DNA of 64,000 bases from Cycas panzhihuaensis (taxonomy: Eukaryota > Cycadophyta): assembly GCA_023213395.1 (NCBI GenBank), contig CM041465.1:157859741-157923740 (forward strand). The letters run 5' to 3'. Below the pieces are notes generated by a model, which had not been told where the DNA came from, did not search any database, and was given only the letters and a program-made list of their open reading frames with translations. The position numbers and the translations under genes are program-made. The first letter of the stretch is position 1, and each line of letters opens with the position of its first letter. Positions 1-21,549 of this stretch are shown here, piece after piece.

Positions 1-1965
1 AACATTCTACAAACCATATTTACATAAATCAATCTTTAGGGAGCAAAAAAAAAGAGGCATCAATAACAATATAATAAGTCATTCATAATCTCACCCTTTA
101 ATTAAGAAATACTTCATTTCATAACTTAAGTATCTCCATCCCCTTGACATTCCCTTTCTTCATTTTCACTTTTAATATTTGAGTTGGGTTACTCATTAAA
201 TAGGGAGTCGATCTTTGTCCTAAGTGATTGGTACTCACTCATCATCAAACATTAGTTGTGATGTGAAAGAGCCTTCTTTGGTTAGTTTGTTTGTTTAAAT
301 TCAAATAAGATCTTAACCAGGGCATAATTGTAAACTTTTAAGACTTTATAAATAATGTTTTATCTCATACCACACATAAGGTTGAGTTCCTGCCCATTTA
401 TTATTAGGGTGGGTATATTTAATTAAGTCTACATAATATTATGGAGGCTTATAACACTCAACTTTCACACATGGAAATATGTTGGATGCCTTTTCTATTA
501 AACTTTCCTTGCCACTCAATAAAGATTTTATCATAAGGTTTAATCTAGTTTTTAATCTCTAAAAATGACTAATTTAAAGAATGACAACTTCACCCCTTTA
601 GGTGTTGAGCCTAAAAACTAGAGCTTAGATTTTTCATACCTAAATTTAGTAAGAAAGACTTATTACCTTTTAGATTTCTTGATAATGAAAGATTTTTAGT
701 ATGGAATTGTAGGACATATTCCCTTCCTTTAACTATAAAATATGCCATAACTAATTTTGATAATCATAGAATAGTATGTTGGTTTTTATTGATTTCTCCA
801 TTATTTAAAGTTTGATCTACATTTAATTTGAAGTGTTTAGAAGCTTATTTGATAAGTTATTTCATGGAATTAAATATGGAGTGAATTGGTTAAGAACTAC
901 GAAGCCAGTGGTAGTTTCTACAAGTATAATTCTAGCATGCAATCATCAATATAGAATATAAATATAAGCATGAAATTTAAATTTAGTTTCATTATTTAAA
1001 TAATAGAGTTATCACAATAGTGGGCTATTAAATCTTACAAAATTTTATCATTTAATCAATATTTATGCTTATTAAACAACATAATTCAACATCTCTATAA
1101 TAAGATTCAGTCATAATACTGATATACCAAAACTAACGATGAATCTCTTATACAAGACCACACCCACCATAGTGACACAATTAGCCCCTGTGCCAATTGC
1201 CTTACTAAGGACACCTTTTGGTTTGTATTAAATTATAGAAAATTACAAAATATATGACATAAAATACAACAAACCCACATGTTGAACTTCTTTTCTAGGC
1301 ATAACTTGCTTGATCCTATTCTTACTATGAAAATAGACCCTTATGAACTTTTGCTATTAGAATTTATCTTGCTAGGTTTTCTAATTGGCCCTTCCTATAT
1401 CATCAATGCATTTTTAGTGGAGATGCACATCTATTTTTATATGGTGGCTTAATAATGAACTACTAACTTAATGCTTCATTCATATTTAATTATATATAAA
1501 AGCATCATTCTTTATGGAATTGAGTATTCATAATAAAAGGTTCTTAGGATTATTTCTCTTTTTCATTAATGAACTACCCAAAATGACTTCACATAATATG
1601 TACACACTAATTTTATTTGCTTATAAGGGGATATGTTCCATTTAGAAACACACCTACCAGAGAACTTTCCTAAGTGTGAGAAGACTCCAATCCTTAACAA
1701 AAATTTATTTTTTAGTGTTCATCACACTTGCTCCACATGTACTTAAATTTTTGTAATGGCCCCATGCTCTTCTACCTAGTCAAATCACATGTTAAATTAG
1801 GGATTACATTGTAATTAGGGTTTAACCAATTCTACTTTTTACTTTATTTGGGACTAATGCCTAACTTAATAAAACACAACACATTAACTTTTTTTTGTTA
1901 AATACCTGGATCTAATAGACTTAGATCCTACTCAACGAATATCTTAAAACAAAATTAAAACCTTA
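1..1965. other. AT-rich stretch without a recognisable gene
   Basis: No open frame over about 60 codons and no protein family is recognisable on either strand. Base composition resembles the degraded retroelement DNA to the right. Because an antisense primer-binding site follows directly at 1966-1977, this stretch may be the eroded 5' internal part of a minus-strand copia element, but no gag motif can be seen in it. Confidence 0.5.
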
Positions 1966-1977
1966 GCTCAGATACCA
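1966..1977 (-). other. possible antisense primer-binding site next to an LTR
   Basis: The plus strand reads gctcagataccacttgtta. Its complement is the initiator Met-tRNA primer-binding pattern TGGTATCTGAGC, one change from TGGTATCAGAGC. The layout gataccac-TTGTT is the same as at 46121-46135, where the complete copia element C joins its 5' LTR. By analogy a minus-strand 5' LTR would begin at 1980. I could not find its partner LTR, so this is a suggestion from one short motif in the right context. Confidence 0.4.
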
Positions 1978-1979
1978 CT

Positions 1980-3295
1980 TGTTATAAATAAATACATATA
2001 CACAGGTATAAGATCATATAAGGCTATGAACCATAATACATACAGGTGAAAGAATAAAAAAATAATATATATAAATATGCAACACAATATACTTGCAAGA
2101 AATGATCACTTCCAATTGTATTATGCCAAACCAATACAAATTTATAGTACATGTCACCACCTGGTTATGCAATCACACTCTAGGAGTTATTTCGTTAACT
2201 AATGACCTACATTATAAAGAAGTATATATACTATGACCCTCTAATGCACATTAAAAAGATAATTATATCAGTTTAATATTGCTATGGATTAATATTACCC
2301 AATACTTTCCACTTGTTGTCTAATCCATGTCAAAGAACTATAGTTAAACATCTACTAGATCACATAGGTAGTTAGTTGTTGTACATAGTAACCCTCTAGA
2401 ATGACCTTCTCATAAATGATTCACCAACATTTACTTAGAATGTAGCCTTCAACTACTCCTATTCTTCCTATTTCTAGCTCTCCTAGTTAAGGATGTAACT
2501 CCAAGAAAAAAATCAAACTAAAAACCCTTAGCCCCATCTACTACACTATGGAACAAACTTGTAAAAATGTTTATTTGGGTAGAAACATGTGATAAAATTC
2601 CTTCTTTTTTAATCACAAACTTTATTTAAACACCTTGTTAAATTAATGCCTGAACTTCACACCACTAAAATTGTTTTAGAAATCTTAAAAGTATGTTGTG
2701 TGACTATTTATTAAAAACCCCCATGAGTTAAAATTGTAATGTAACTGACTACACTTAATTTCAATGTCGTATAAGAGATATAATCATTTTACTTAGCACA
2801 AGTCCTCTAAAAATGGAAAAATGAAAAAAGAAAAATAGTCATTTAACTCCTTTGCATCTTAGCTTTTGGTCATCCATACGACCTTTTGGGGAGCTAATGG
2901 ATTCTAAGAAATATTATAAAATTATTTAATATAACTTTATAATGTTTAAGTATATTAAAAATGAAAAATCAAAAGATTTTATTGTCGTTTCATCTCATGA
3001 CCTATGCATGACCCGCGAAGACAAAAACAATACCCATTAGTTATTTTTCCATGGATTTTTAATCCATTAGGTTCAAATTTATATTTTTGAATGCTACTAT
3101 TAAGATTCACCCACAAACTTATGAAAATTGAATACTTGAATTATGAGGGAGTAAATCACTCTTAAATATACATCGATGAATTGTAACCATTCTATGTTTG
3201 AATGACATGTGTTAGACATTTATCTTAATTACATAAAGAAGAGTTTTAATACATTACCCTCAAGTATCCCTAGATAAAACATTACTTCTTAATAC
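1980..3295. other. gene-free AT-rich stretch, possible LTR remnants
   Basis: No coding signal was recognised. The left part may be the 5' LTR suggested by the primer-binding site at 1966-1977, possibly ending near ccaaca at 2425. The right part, up to about 3290, lies where the 3' LTR of copia element A should be, just beyond its RNase H end. The complement there has a short purine run (AGAGAGGGTA) that could be its polypurine tract. Neither boundary is proven. Confidence 0.35.
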
Positions 3296-3299
3296 CCTC

Positions 3300-5543
3300 T
3301 CTTAATGTTTTATCTATTCAAGCCTAACTTATCTCTAAGAAATTAAAACTTATCCTTGTTAAATGGTTTTATTAGAATATCTGCAACTTATTCATTTGTT
3401 AAATAATATATTAAATTAATCTCCTTATTTTGTACCTTTTCCTATATGAAATGATAGTGTACTTCAATGTACTTCATACAAGCATGAAGTATTAGATTTT
3501 TAGTCAACTTAATTACACTTTGGTTATCGCAGAGAACTGTTGTTGACCCTTGTTGTTGTTGATCCAAATCTAACAAAAGTTGTCTCAACCAAATTGCTTA
3601 ATATGAGTCACTAATTGTTGACTTGTACTCTACTTCTGTGGATGATAAGGTAACTATTGGTTTTCATTAACCACTCCTTAAAACTTTTGTTAGACCAAGA
3701 AAGAAACAATAACCACTTGTTGATTTTTTTTTCTTTATCCCCTGCCCAATCTAAATCACAAAATCCAATAAATTTACCTAATTTATTTTTTGGACAAGCG
3801 AGTCTTAAGTCAGTTGTTCCCTTCAGATATCTAAGTATTCTTTTAGCATCATTTCAATGTGTTAGTTTAGGATCTTGCATATACCTAAAGACTAGACCAA
3901 TAAACTATGAAATATCAAGTCTAGTTGCAGTGAGATATATCAAGCTTCCAATTAATTATCAATATAGAGTTGCATTAATTAAAGTTTCATTTTTAGATAG
4001 CGTCAGATCATAATTGATTTCCATGAGAGTTGCATAGTCGTTATATCCTTCTATTTTAAATCTTATCAATAAATTCTTAATATATTTGTTTTGGGACAAA
4101 GTGGTTGATTCTTCTCTATAACTAACTTCTATACCTAGATAGCAATTTATAAGTCCTAAATCTATCATCTCAAAACCTTTTTCCAATTATGCTTTTATGT
4201 CTACTATGGATTCTATGTCACTTCCTATAAGGATCATATCATCTACATAAACCACTATTATTGTGATTAATCCTTGACTTTTCTTTACATACAAACTAGA
4301 GTCTGAGTCATAACTATGGAATCTATTTTGAGTGAGGTATCTATTTACCTTAGTATACTAGGCCCTCGGAGCTTACTTTAGCCCATATAATGTCTTTTTA
4401 AATTTGCACATAAGATTTTCTTGGCCACTCTAGATGTATCCTTCTAATTGTCTCATGTAGACTTCTTCTTCAAGATCTCCATTTAAGAAAGCACTTTTCA
4501 TGTCTAATTGATAGATTTTCTAATTATGTTGTGTAGCCAAGGCTATTACTGTTCTCACAGTATTTAGTTTTGCTACTAGTGAGAAGATCTTCTCATAATC
4601 TATTGCTATCATCTAGGTATAACCCTTAGTTACAATTCTAGCCTTATATTTTTCTATTTCACTATCTGAATTTTCCTTTATCTTATACACCCATTTACAA
4701 TTGACAACATGCTTACCTGCAAGTAGATTAACTAGTTTCCAAGTCTGTCTTTTAGAAATTAATTATATTTCCATGTCTATTGTAGTTTGTCATTCCTTAC
4801 ATTGTTTTGCTTCTTCATATGACTATGTCTCTACATAGTTGAATAAGGCTTAATGTTTCAAATTTCTTGTTTTATGTGCAAACACATCTCCTCTTCCTTC
4901 CTCAACAATTTTTAGATACTATTTTAGTAACTTTTTGGACATTATTTCTTTTTCTTTGCCTTCTTCAACACTTGAGTCTCTAAGGGGTGCTTTTTATTTA
5001 TCTTCTTCAATACTTGAATTACTAAGAAGTGAGGGTGCCCTCTCTAATTCTTCTGCTTCATCAGTTTATGTATCTTCTAAAGTAACTCCTAAGATTTCTT
5101 CTAATGGAGATTCTTCTATAAGGATCTTCTTTAGTGACTCTTCGATCTCTTAATATGTGGACAAGCTTCCTATAATATCCTTTTTATTAAATATAATATT
5201 TCTACTTGTATAGACCTTTTTTTTTTTGGGGTCTATATATTTATAAGCCTTTGAGTTTTTACTGTAGCCTACCATTGTACATTTTATGCTTTTTCCATCA
5301 AGCTTAGATCTCTTTTTATCTAAAATATGAAAGAAGGCTTGGTATCCACAAATTTTTGAGTTACTTACATCTGGTTTATATCTAGTCTAGGCTTCTTCTG
5401 GTGTAATTTGATTTAAAGCTTGTGTTGGACTTCTATTTATGAGATAACCTGTTGTGTTTATTCCTTCAGCCAAATAAGTCTTCGAGATTTGCCTATCTTG
5501 AATCATGCTTCAATCCATCTCTATGATTGTTCTTTTCTTTTAT
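3300..5543 (-). mobile_element. Ty1/copia element A, 3' half (integrase end, reverse transcriptase, RNase H), degenerate
   Basis: Read on the minus strand, this stretch gives the last part of a copia polyprotein: integrase end (about 5160-5540), a serine-rich linker (about 4900-5160), reverse transcriptase (about 3960-4880) and RNase H with the ADI-TKP-like tail (about 3320-3650). The frame 4186-3959 shows the copia pattern FEMIDLGLINCYLGIEV. Many stops and frameshifts interrupt it, so it is dead. The integrase is cut at 5543 by the gypsy element and resumes at 19197. The 3' LTR cannot be delimited with certainty. Confidence 0.82.
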
Positions 5544-5882
5544 TGATGTGATTTCTAATGAGCCTTCCTTGCTTTAAGCATAAAATTACCTTGGGAAAGA
5601 AGTACCTTCAAGCCTCAGTGTGTTCTTAAGAAGGCAGGACCTGAATAAAGCCAAAGGAGGTGGTAAAAAGGAATGTCTTCTCTTCCTTTTCTATTGATTC
5701 CTTTGAAACTTGTACAAATTTATACAAACTCAAGTTAGTTTGTATGTAGGACATGTGCCACCTATGTACCTAATTAATAATTAGGTATCCTAAGTAACTT
5801 TTACAATGTTATGTATAATTAGGTACCCTAAGTACCTTTTGACAATATCACTTAGAAAATAAGACTAGGACTATACTCATCA
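5544..5882 (-). repeat. 3' LTR of the gypsy element at 5544-19196
   Basis: This 339-bp direct repeat matches 18878-19196. It starts TGATG and ends CATCA. Directly inside it the plus strand reads tttcctccctgttt (5883-5896), whose complement is the polypurine tract that primes plus-strand DNA synthesis. It differs from the 5' LTR by substitutions and by an extra segment near 5580. Confidence 0.92.
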
Positions 5883-5899
5883 TTTCCTCCCTGTTTAAA

Positions 5900-8800
5900 A
5901 AGAAATTGGCCCCAATTTCTACTGAAGATGGGGAAAATATTCCTTGAGTGTTAATTCAAAGAGCCATTTGCCTTTGGTGGGTAGAGTTTTTTTTTCAACC
6001 AATGAGATATGTGGTTGTAGTATGTTGTCACATCTATTGATATCAAGTGTCGAGAATGGTGTCTTCAGAAAGAAGAGGCTAGAAATATGGAATTGTATTA
6101 ATAGGATGAGTAGGAGGAGGTCTAACTTCCAAATGTGGTGGCTCATATAACTTGAGTTGATTAATATTAACAACATCGTGAATACCTAAATGTGCAGGTA
6201 GATTGAGGCAAAAAGCATTTGGTCCTATTGCTTGAAGGATAGTATATGGACTAAACCAAATAGGTTTAAGCTTATAGTGATGCTTAAACCATTTGCGATC
6301 AAGGTAGAGCCAAACTTTATCGTCAACTTTAAAGGAATGTACAAAACGATGTTGATCTTGAGTAGATTTATATTTGACTCGTGTCTGATGAAGGATTTGG
6401 CTAATCTTATAGTGCAGTTTGGTCATGTGATCAATAAAGGAAACAACTTTCTGTTGTTCCTTTTCTTCATGCTCCATTACAAAAGAAGGTACAATAAGCG
6501 AGAGTTCATAAGGAGCAAGTGGTTGATATCTATAACAAACTTCAAAAAGAGAACATCCAAGAGAAATGTGAGTTGCTCGATTATAATTGTGCTAGATATG
6601 ATGAAGATGTGTGTCCCCTTGTTTATTACTATGTTGGTAAATGTAAAATGCATACATGAGGGTGTGATTATCCACTTTTGTTTAGCCATTAGTCTGAGGA
6701 TAGAACGATGTTGAAAACTTAAGTTGACAACCAACTATCTTCCGTAGAGATTTCCAAAAATAGTTAAGAAATTGACTATCCCTATCAGAAAGTATAGAAA
6801 ATGGAAGTTTATAATGACTCCAAGCATACTTTAAAAAATGTCTACTACATGAGAAGTAGAGATGTTTTTAGTATAGGAAATAAAGATTACTATTTTGGAG
6901 AACTGATAAACAATGATAAATATGCAGTTGTGACCATGATGAGTTGTAGCAAGTTCGTTGATGAAGTCCATTAAAATAGATTCCCAAGGTTGACTAGGAA
7001 CAAGAAGTGGTTGATAAATTCCAAGTTTACGATTAGATGGTTTGGACTAACTACAGAGAGAGTAACGTCATACATAATTTACAATTGTCTTTTGCATAAA
7101 GGCCAGTAAAAATATCATTGAAGATATTGAAGAGTTTTATGCATTCCAAAGTATTCACCACAAGCTAAAGAATGAACTTCTTTAAGTATCTATTGTCATA
7201 GAGTGCCCACTAGAACACGCAGACAATTTACTTTATAGAGGAGTCCAGTTTTTAGATTATAATCCAAAAAAGGTTCAAGATTGGTTTGTGTAGGTTGAGA
7301 AAAGGTAGTAAGGATATGGCCAAAGTGGGGATCAGAAGGAAGCAAGCGTTTCCATTTAGAATATAGAGTGAGTATGGTGGTGAGGAAGGTCGCTAAGGCT
7401 AAGGTGGGGGGTTGAGTGAGGAAATCAGCTACTTTGTTAGAAACTCTTTTTTGTACTTAATGACTAGTTGGAATTGTTAAATATAAGAAACCCACTTAAG
7501 ATGTCTATATTCTTAGATTTTGGATTGTGAGTTAAGAAACTATAATGATTGGTGATCAGTATGAACAATGGTTTCATTGCTAAGGAGAAAGTGTCTCCAA
7601 TGATGTAAAGCTTGGACAAGGGCTTAAAATTCTTTGTCATAAGTGTTATAATTGAGGTTAGCTTGGGAGAAGGTTTTAAAATGATAAGCAATAGGATGTC
7701 CTCCCTACTTAATAATAACACCAAGGGCAAATTAAAAAGCATCAATTTCTAGTTCAGAGGGTTGATTGAGATCAAGAAGATGAAGAATGGGTGCAGTATA
7801 GAGGGAAATTTTGAGTTTTTGGAAAGCTAATTTAGTAGAGAAGTTCTAAATAAAACTTGTGGAATTTTTGGTAAGAATGTTGAGAGGATGTATAATGTTA
7901 GAAAAGTAAGAGATGAATTTCCTATAAAAGTTGACATAACCAAAAAACCTTTTGAGCTCAATTAAAATAGAAGTGGTTGGCAATTGCTAAATTATTTGGA
8001 CCTTGTCTAAATCAACATGGATGTTATACTCATTAATGATGAATCCTAGATAAAAGATAGAGTTTTATGCGAAGAAATATTTTTTTAAATTTGACTTTGA
8101 GATGATGTTGTTGTAACAAAGCCATTACGGTATCAACATGATGCAGATGTACTTCCAAATTATCAATGAAGACTAAGATATTATCTAGATAGGCAATGAC
8201 AAATTTACCCAAATAAGGGCAAAAATTATCATTGATAAGTTGCATAAAAGTAGCAGGAACATTAGTCAAACCGAAAGGCATGATTAACCACTCATAAAGG
8301 CGATTTTTAGTCTTGAAAGTTGTTTTCCATGTGTCCTAAGCTTTGACCCAAACTTGATGGTATCCAGAGGCCAAGTCAATTTTTATAAAATATTTAACTC
8401 CTCTGAGATGATCTAATAAATCATCAATGCATGGCAATGGATACTAATTTTTAACAGTGATTTTGTTAAGAGCCCGATAATTAATACACAAATGCCATTC
8501 TTTATCTTTTTCTAGAATGAGAATTGTAGGTGAACCATAAGGAGAACAACTAGGTTGAATTTTACCTTCATCCATTAGTTGAGCCAGTTATCTCTCTAAT
8601 TCAACACGAGTGAGAGGAGTAGTACAATAAGGAGCTCAATTAGAAAGTGGAGAACCTAGAACAAGATTAATAGAATGTTGCACAATACATATAGGAGGTA
8701 GTCCCTTAGGTTCTGTAACAATATTAGAGTACACATCTAAAAGAGATTTTATTACTTTAAGAGGCATCTTAGTACAATTTTTCTTCTCTACTTATCATAT

Positions 8801-9290
8801 TACACAAAGTACCATTTGCTTGGAGTTGTTAGCAAGTTTGGCTATAGGATTGACTATGATGATAGCTAAGGATAGAGAAGCATTATCTACAAAAGTAAGT
8901 TTGTATATCTTTCCATTTTTATGAAACATGTAGGTGTTATGATATCCATTATATAATGCTTGTCAATCATGTTAATAAGGTTGTCCCGAGAGAATGTCGT
9001 TGCAGTCCATAGGAGTCACATCATAATCAACTATATCTAGAAATGGTGGAAAAGCAAAAGTAATAGTGTATATTTTGTCAACCATCGTTGTGTGACCATT
9101 AGCTTTTACCCACCCAAGAGTATAAGGATTAGGGTGTGGCTTGGTCAGTAATTATAAAAAATCCACTATTGATTGAGAGATCAAGTTCTTCATGCTTCCA
9201 TTATCAATGATATAAAGAGTTAAGCGGTCCTTAATTTGACAATTTTGTATGTAAAGTATTTCTCACTGAGAAGCAGAATATTTAGTTATC
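5900..9290 (-). pseudogene. Ty3/gypsy pol remnant (protease, reverse transcriptase, RNase H, integrase)
   Basis: Minus-strand frames give gypsy pol in the expected order. About 9150-9250 is a protease remnant with DNGSMKNLIS where DSG is expected. About 8030-8640 is reverse transcriptase with YRALNKITVKN, DLASGYHQV and MPFGLTNVPATF. About 7240-7800 is RNase H. About 6080-7150 is integrase, ending in a 132-codon open frame (6477-6079) that resembles the integrase C-terminal region. The catalytic YLDD motif reads YLDN (about 8180-8195). Numerous stops and shifts break the frame. Family assignment is firm; activity is excluded. Confidence 0.88.
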
Positions 9291-9299
9291 ATCAATACA

Positions 9300-10240
9300 A
9301 GATGTAGATTTGGGGCCTACAAATTAGGAACCTTTATGACCTCAATAGATTCCATTGGTACCTAATGTTCAGCGATCAAGGTATGAGGTTTTTGTTGTGC
9401 TCAATAATTAGCATCTGTATGGCCTTAATTCTTGTGAAAAGAATAATATTTTTTTATATTAATTATCCATGGCATATTAAATGCCCTGGATGTTGATGCA
9501 GATGCTAGAGGTAGTTGTGGTCTTCATTGTAACTTATTTTTAATTTTGAGAGCAAATTGATAAGCAACTTCAAATGTAGGAGTCTGAAGAAGATCCATCT
9601 CATGATGTAAAGATGAAAAGAGTCCTCTAATAAAATTTAATTTGAGAATGTCGTCAAGGTTAAAGACTTCTAACTGCATAGAACGTTTGATAAACTTATT
9701 AATGTATTGTTGAACTATTTGGCCTACAACTTGTCGTAGGTGAAGCCAACATGTAGTGAGTCCATCAATGTATCCCAAAGGATAGAATTGACTACAAATA
9801 ACATTTTTGAATTCTACCTATGAAACACATGCTTTATCATGAGAACATACTTACCACCATGTTAGCACCCATTTTATCACATGTACTTAAGCAACCATTA
9901 TTTTTTATGCCTATATGAATTATTGTGTTTTGAAATAAGTTTCTAGACTTCGAAGCCATGCTTTTAATTTATCTACATTTATCGTACCTTTAAAAAGTGA
10001 AATACTAATTTTAGCATCTAATTTGAATGAAGACAATTGGATCAGAATGGATGCTGGGATATTTTGTTAATGCAAGATTTGTTGAAATATGGTCATCATG
10101 TTGGTGACCAAATTTTATTGAAACGTTTGAGCATTTTGACATTGTTCCCGAAGCTCTTGTGTTCAGAGTTTAGTAACATCTAGATGTGATTGATCCTCTT
10201 GTTCAGGAGACATGAGTGTATGCAGGATATGCTTGCCTAT

Positions 10241-10242
<2 letters not shown>
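9300..10242 (-). pseudogene. Ty3/gypsy gag remnant, copy 1
   Basis: The minus-strand frame 9778-9524 encodes a gag core pattern: GYIDGLTTCWLHLRQVVGQ, then a region resembling retrotransposon gag with FIRGLFSSLHHEM. A degraded zinc-knuckle region lies toward 9400-9480. The part 9648-10242 is repeated at 13646-14240 with no net length change. The gag reading frame is cut at 10241 by the first TA array, so its N-terminal part now lies beyond both arrays or has been lost. Confidence 0.78.
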
Positions 10243-14240
<3,998 letters not shown>

Positions 14241-14265
14241 GAAGGGTTTATGGCAATATAGCCTC

Positions 14266-18877
<4,612 letters not shown>

Positions 18878-19196
18878 TGATGTGATTCTTGATTAGCCCT
18901 CCTTACTTTAAAGAAGTACCTTTAGGCCTTGGTGTGTTTTCGAGAAGCCAAGACCTGAATGAAGCCAGAGGAGGTGGTAAGAAGGAATGTCTTCTCTTCC
19001 TTTTCTATTGATTCCTTTGAAAGTTGTATATATTTATACAAACTCAAATTAGTATGTATGTAGGGCATGTGTCACTTGTGTACCTAATTAATAATTAGGT
19101 ACCCTAAGTAACTTTTACAATGTTATGTATAATTAGGTACCTTAAGTAACTTTTAACAATGTTACTTAGAAAATAAGACTAGGACTATACTCATCA
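18878..19196 (-). repeat. 5' LTR of the gypsy element at 5544-19196
   Basis: Direct repeat of 5544-5882, beginning TGATG and ending CATCA, followed by the TTTAT target-site duplication (19197-19201). Shared landmarks include gaatgtcttctcttcctttt and two aattaggtacc-like words. Confidence 0.93.
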
Positions 19197-21145
19197 TTTA
19201 TTCAACTACTCCATTAGACTAAGGTGTGTATGGAGTTGTAAATTATCTACATATATCATGAGTCTTATAGAAATTTAGAAATTCTTTCAAGATATATTCT
19301 CTACCTCCATCTGATATGATACATTTTATTTTTATTCTAATTCTAACTCAACTTCTACCTTGAATTCTTGAAAATTTTCAAGGACTTAAGATTTACTATA
19401 GAGGAAATAAATCCATACTTTCCTAGAAAAAGCATCAATGAAGATACGGAAATAACTTGCATTATTTATTAAACATGGAGTGATAGGTCCACATAAATCA
19501 ATGTAAACCATTTCTAGTTTATTTTTAGCTCACCATTCACTTTTTTGAAAAGGAAAACGATGTTGTTTACCAAGCAAACAACTTTTTATAAATAAGAGGA
19601 TGAAATGTAATATTAGGAATTCCATCAACCATTCTTGAATTATACCACAACTCTAATCCATATGAGGAAATGTACCCATACTTCAAATATTAAAGTTTGT
19701 TATTGTTAACATTTATAATAGCATATGAATTTACATCCTTATTTGTAATAATAGGGTTAGAAAGTAGTCTGTATAGATCATTACTTTCTATTCTTTTAGT
19801 AATTACATCACCACATTTTTTTATGTCCAAAATATAACAATACCCTTCTTTATCAAATATAGTTTTTAACTTTTTCTTTTTGAGTTAAGAAATAGAGAGG
19901 AGGTCCTTTTTAATCCTAGTACAAATAGTACATTACCAATTTTTTGAATAGTACCTTTTAATTCAACAACTATAGATCTAACTCCTTTGATGTTAAGGGG
20001 ATATTTATCTCCTAATTCAATTGATTTATTAGAAGAGTAAGGTTTAAGTGATTCAAACTAATATTCATGCTCTATCATGTTCCTAGAAGCTCTAAAGCTA
20101 ATGTACCACACTTTTTCATCCTTAAGACTTGCAATGAGTGTGACTATAAATGTTATTTCTTCCTCATCCTCATCGAGGTTAAATTGTTCTTTACTATAAT
20201 TACTTGTTGATCTCTTCCCTCTCTGTATCTCAATTCATTTTTATAAACATTGATAAGGGTAATGCCTAAACTGTCCACAATGATAACAAACATCAAGGGC
20301 TCTGCAATTACTTGAAAAGTGGACCAATTTTTCATAATTAAAGCATACCTTATCATCTCTGAGAGGAATTGAACATCCTCTTCCTCTGCCTCTAGACTAA
20401 CTTCTGATGTTAGGTGTTTGGCCTTGTCCTCTTGTTTATCCCTATTCTCTGGGGCCTAGATTGAGTTTAGATACAAATGCATCCTCAATTTTAGTTCCTT
20501 CTTTATACCTCTTATTTCTTTATTCTTATCTTAAAAGAAGACTTGTTAATGTGTCAAATAATATGTGCCAATTTAATAATTGTTCATTATTATATTCACC
20601 ATATTATCAATTTTTTTTGCTAGTTTATTTATTACCATTTCAACAAGTTCTTGGTCTTGAAGATTTACACTAGCATTCAATAGATCATTCCTGAGTGAGG
20701 TCCCTTTATGAAGAAACTCTAAAATATTTTCATTCTCCTTCATATGCATTTTAAATAATTCTTTTTTCAAAGCCACGACACTAGCACGATTTTCTTAATT
20801 ATATAAAATTTTAAACACTTTCCAAATTTTAGAAGATAAATGCAATACTTCAACATAAACAAGAAGATGATAAAAAATAGATAATTTTAGGATTATTACT
20901 CCATCATTATCCCTTATGTCCTAATTAGGCTAGCCAGGAGCTTCATCAGGTCTTAGATTTAGCTAAAAATATCTCATAGAGAAGAAAAATGTAGTTAAAA
21001 GGGGCTAGCTTTCACCAAATCTACCTAACACTACAATGTCTACAATCATTTCTAAAGCTAAATACGAGGAAAATAAGGGGAAAAAATGGTTTGATTCCTT
21101 ATTAGGACCATATAAACCCTCGTTGTTTTATTGGGATGCTACCAT
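19197..21145 (-). mobile_element. Ty1/copia element A, 5' half (gag, protease, integrase start), degenerate
   Basis: Read on the minus strand this continues element A beyond the gypsy insertion. The integrase resumes at 19197 in the conserved box that precedes the part at 5460-5540. Gag lies at about 20150-21145: the frame 20776-20573 matches the copia gag domain (FLHKGTSLRNDLL, LVEMVINKLAKKIDNM), and two zinc knuckles follow near 20230-20350, the second CYHCGQFRHYPYQC. A plausible gag start ATG is the complement of 21143-21145. Many stops make it dead. No 5' LTR or primer-binding site is visible to the right. Confidence 0.82.
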
Positions 21146-21549
21146 AGTTCTTATAGTAACCTGCAACCTTTGTCCACATCTCAATTCTCTTACTTTTCCT
21201 CTTGGATTCCTCTAGTCATATTAAAAAAATCACTAACTATGTATAACAACATAAACAAAGAGATAGCATAATCATGTATTATGAAAACATGTAAACAAAA
21301 TTGGTGGAAGAATGAATATTCCTCAAGGGGTTTACATTAATGATAAGTACTATTATAGAAATCATGTTTTATCTTATGTATCTAAAGTTAACATGAGGGT
21401 TATGTATCAAATCTCTCTTTAATGTACTAATAATACTTGGCCTACATACATAGGCCTTCGTATACATACATGATATATTTATATGAGAGAATTTCTCTCC
21501 CATTGATAAACTAAAGTATTTTCTTTATCTATTCAAATTTACTTTGATA
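21146..21549. other. junction between copia elements A and B, probable 5' LTR of B
   Basis: No gene is seen. A primer-binding-like word follows at 21550, so the right part of this stretch is probably the 5' LTR of element B. Its start could not be fixed because no matching 3' copy was found. Confidence 0.4.

Noticed and set aside
3657-4013. 118-codon plus-strand frame
   Set aside because: It is the antisense shadow of copia element A reverse transcriptase and RNase H, which has clear family motifs on the minus strand.
6232-6734. Plus- and minus-strand frames near the integrase end of the gypsy element
   Set aside because: The plus-strand frame 6232-6714 is antisense to the integrase C-terminal frame, and 6734-6477 has no family motif of its own.
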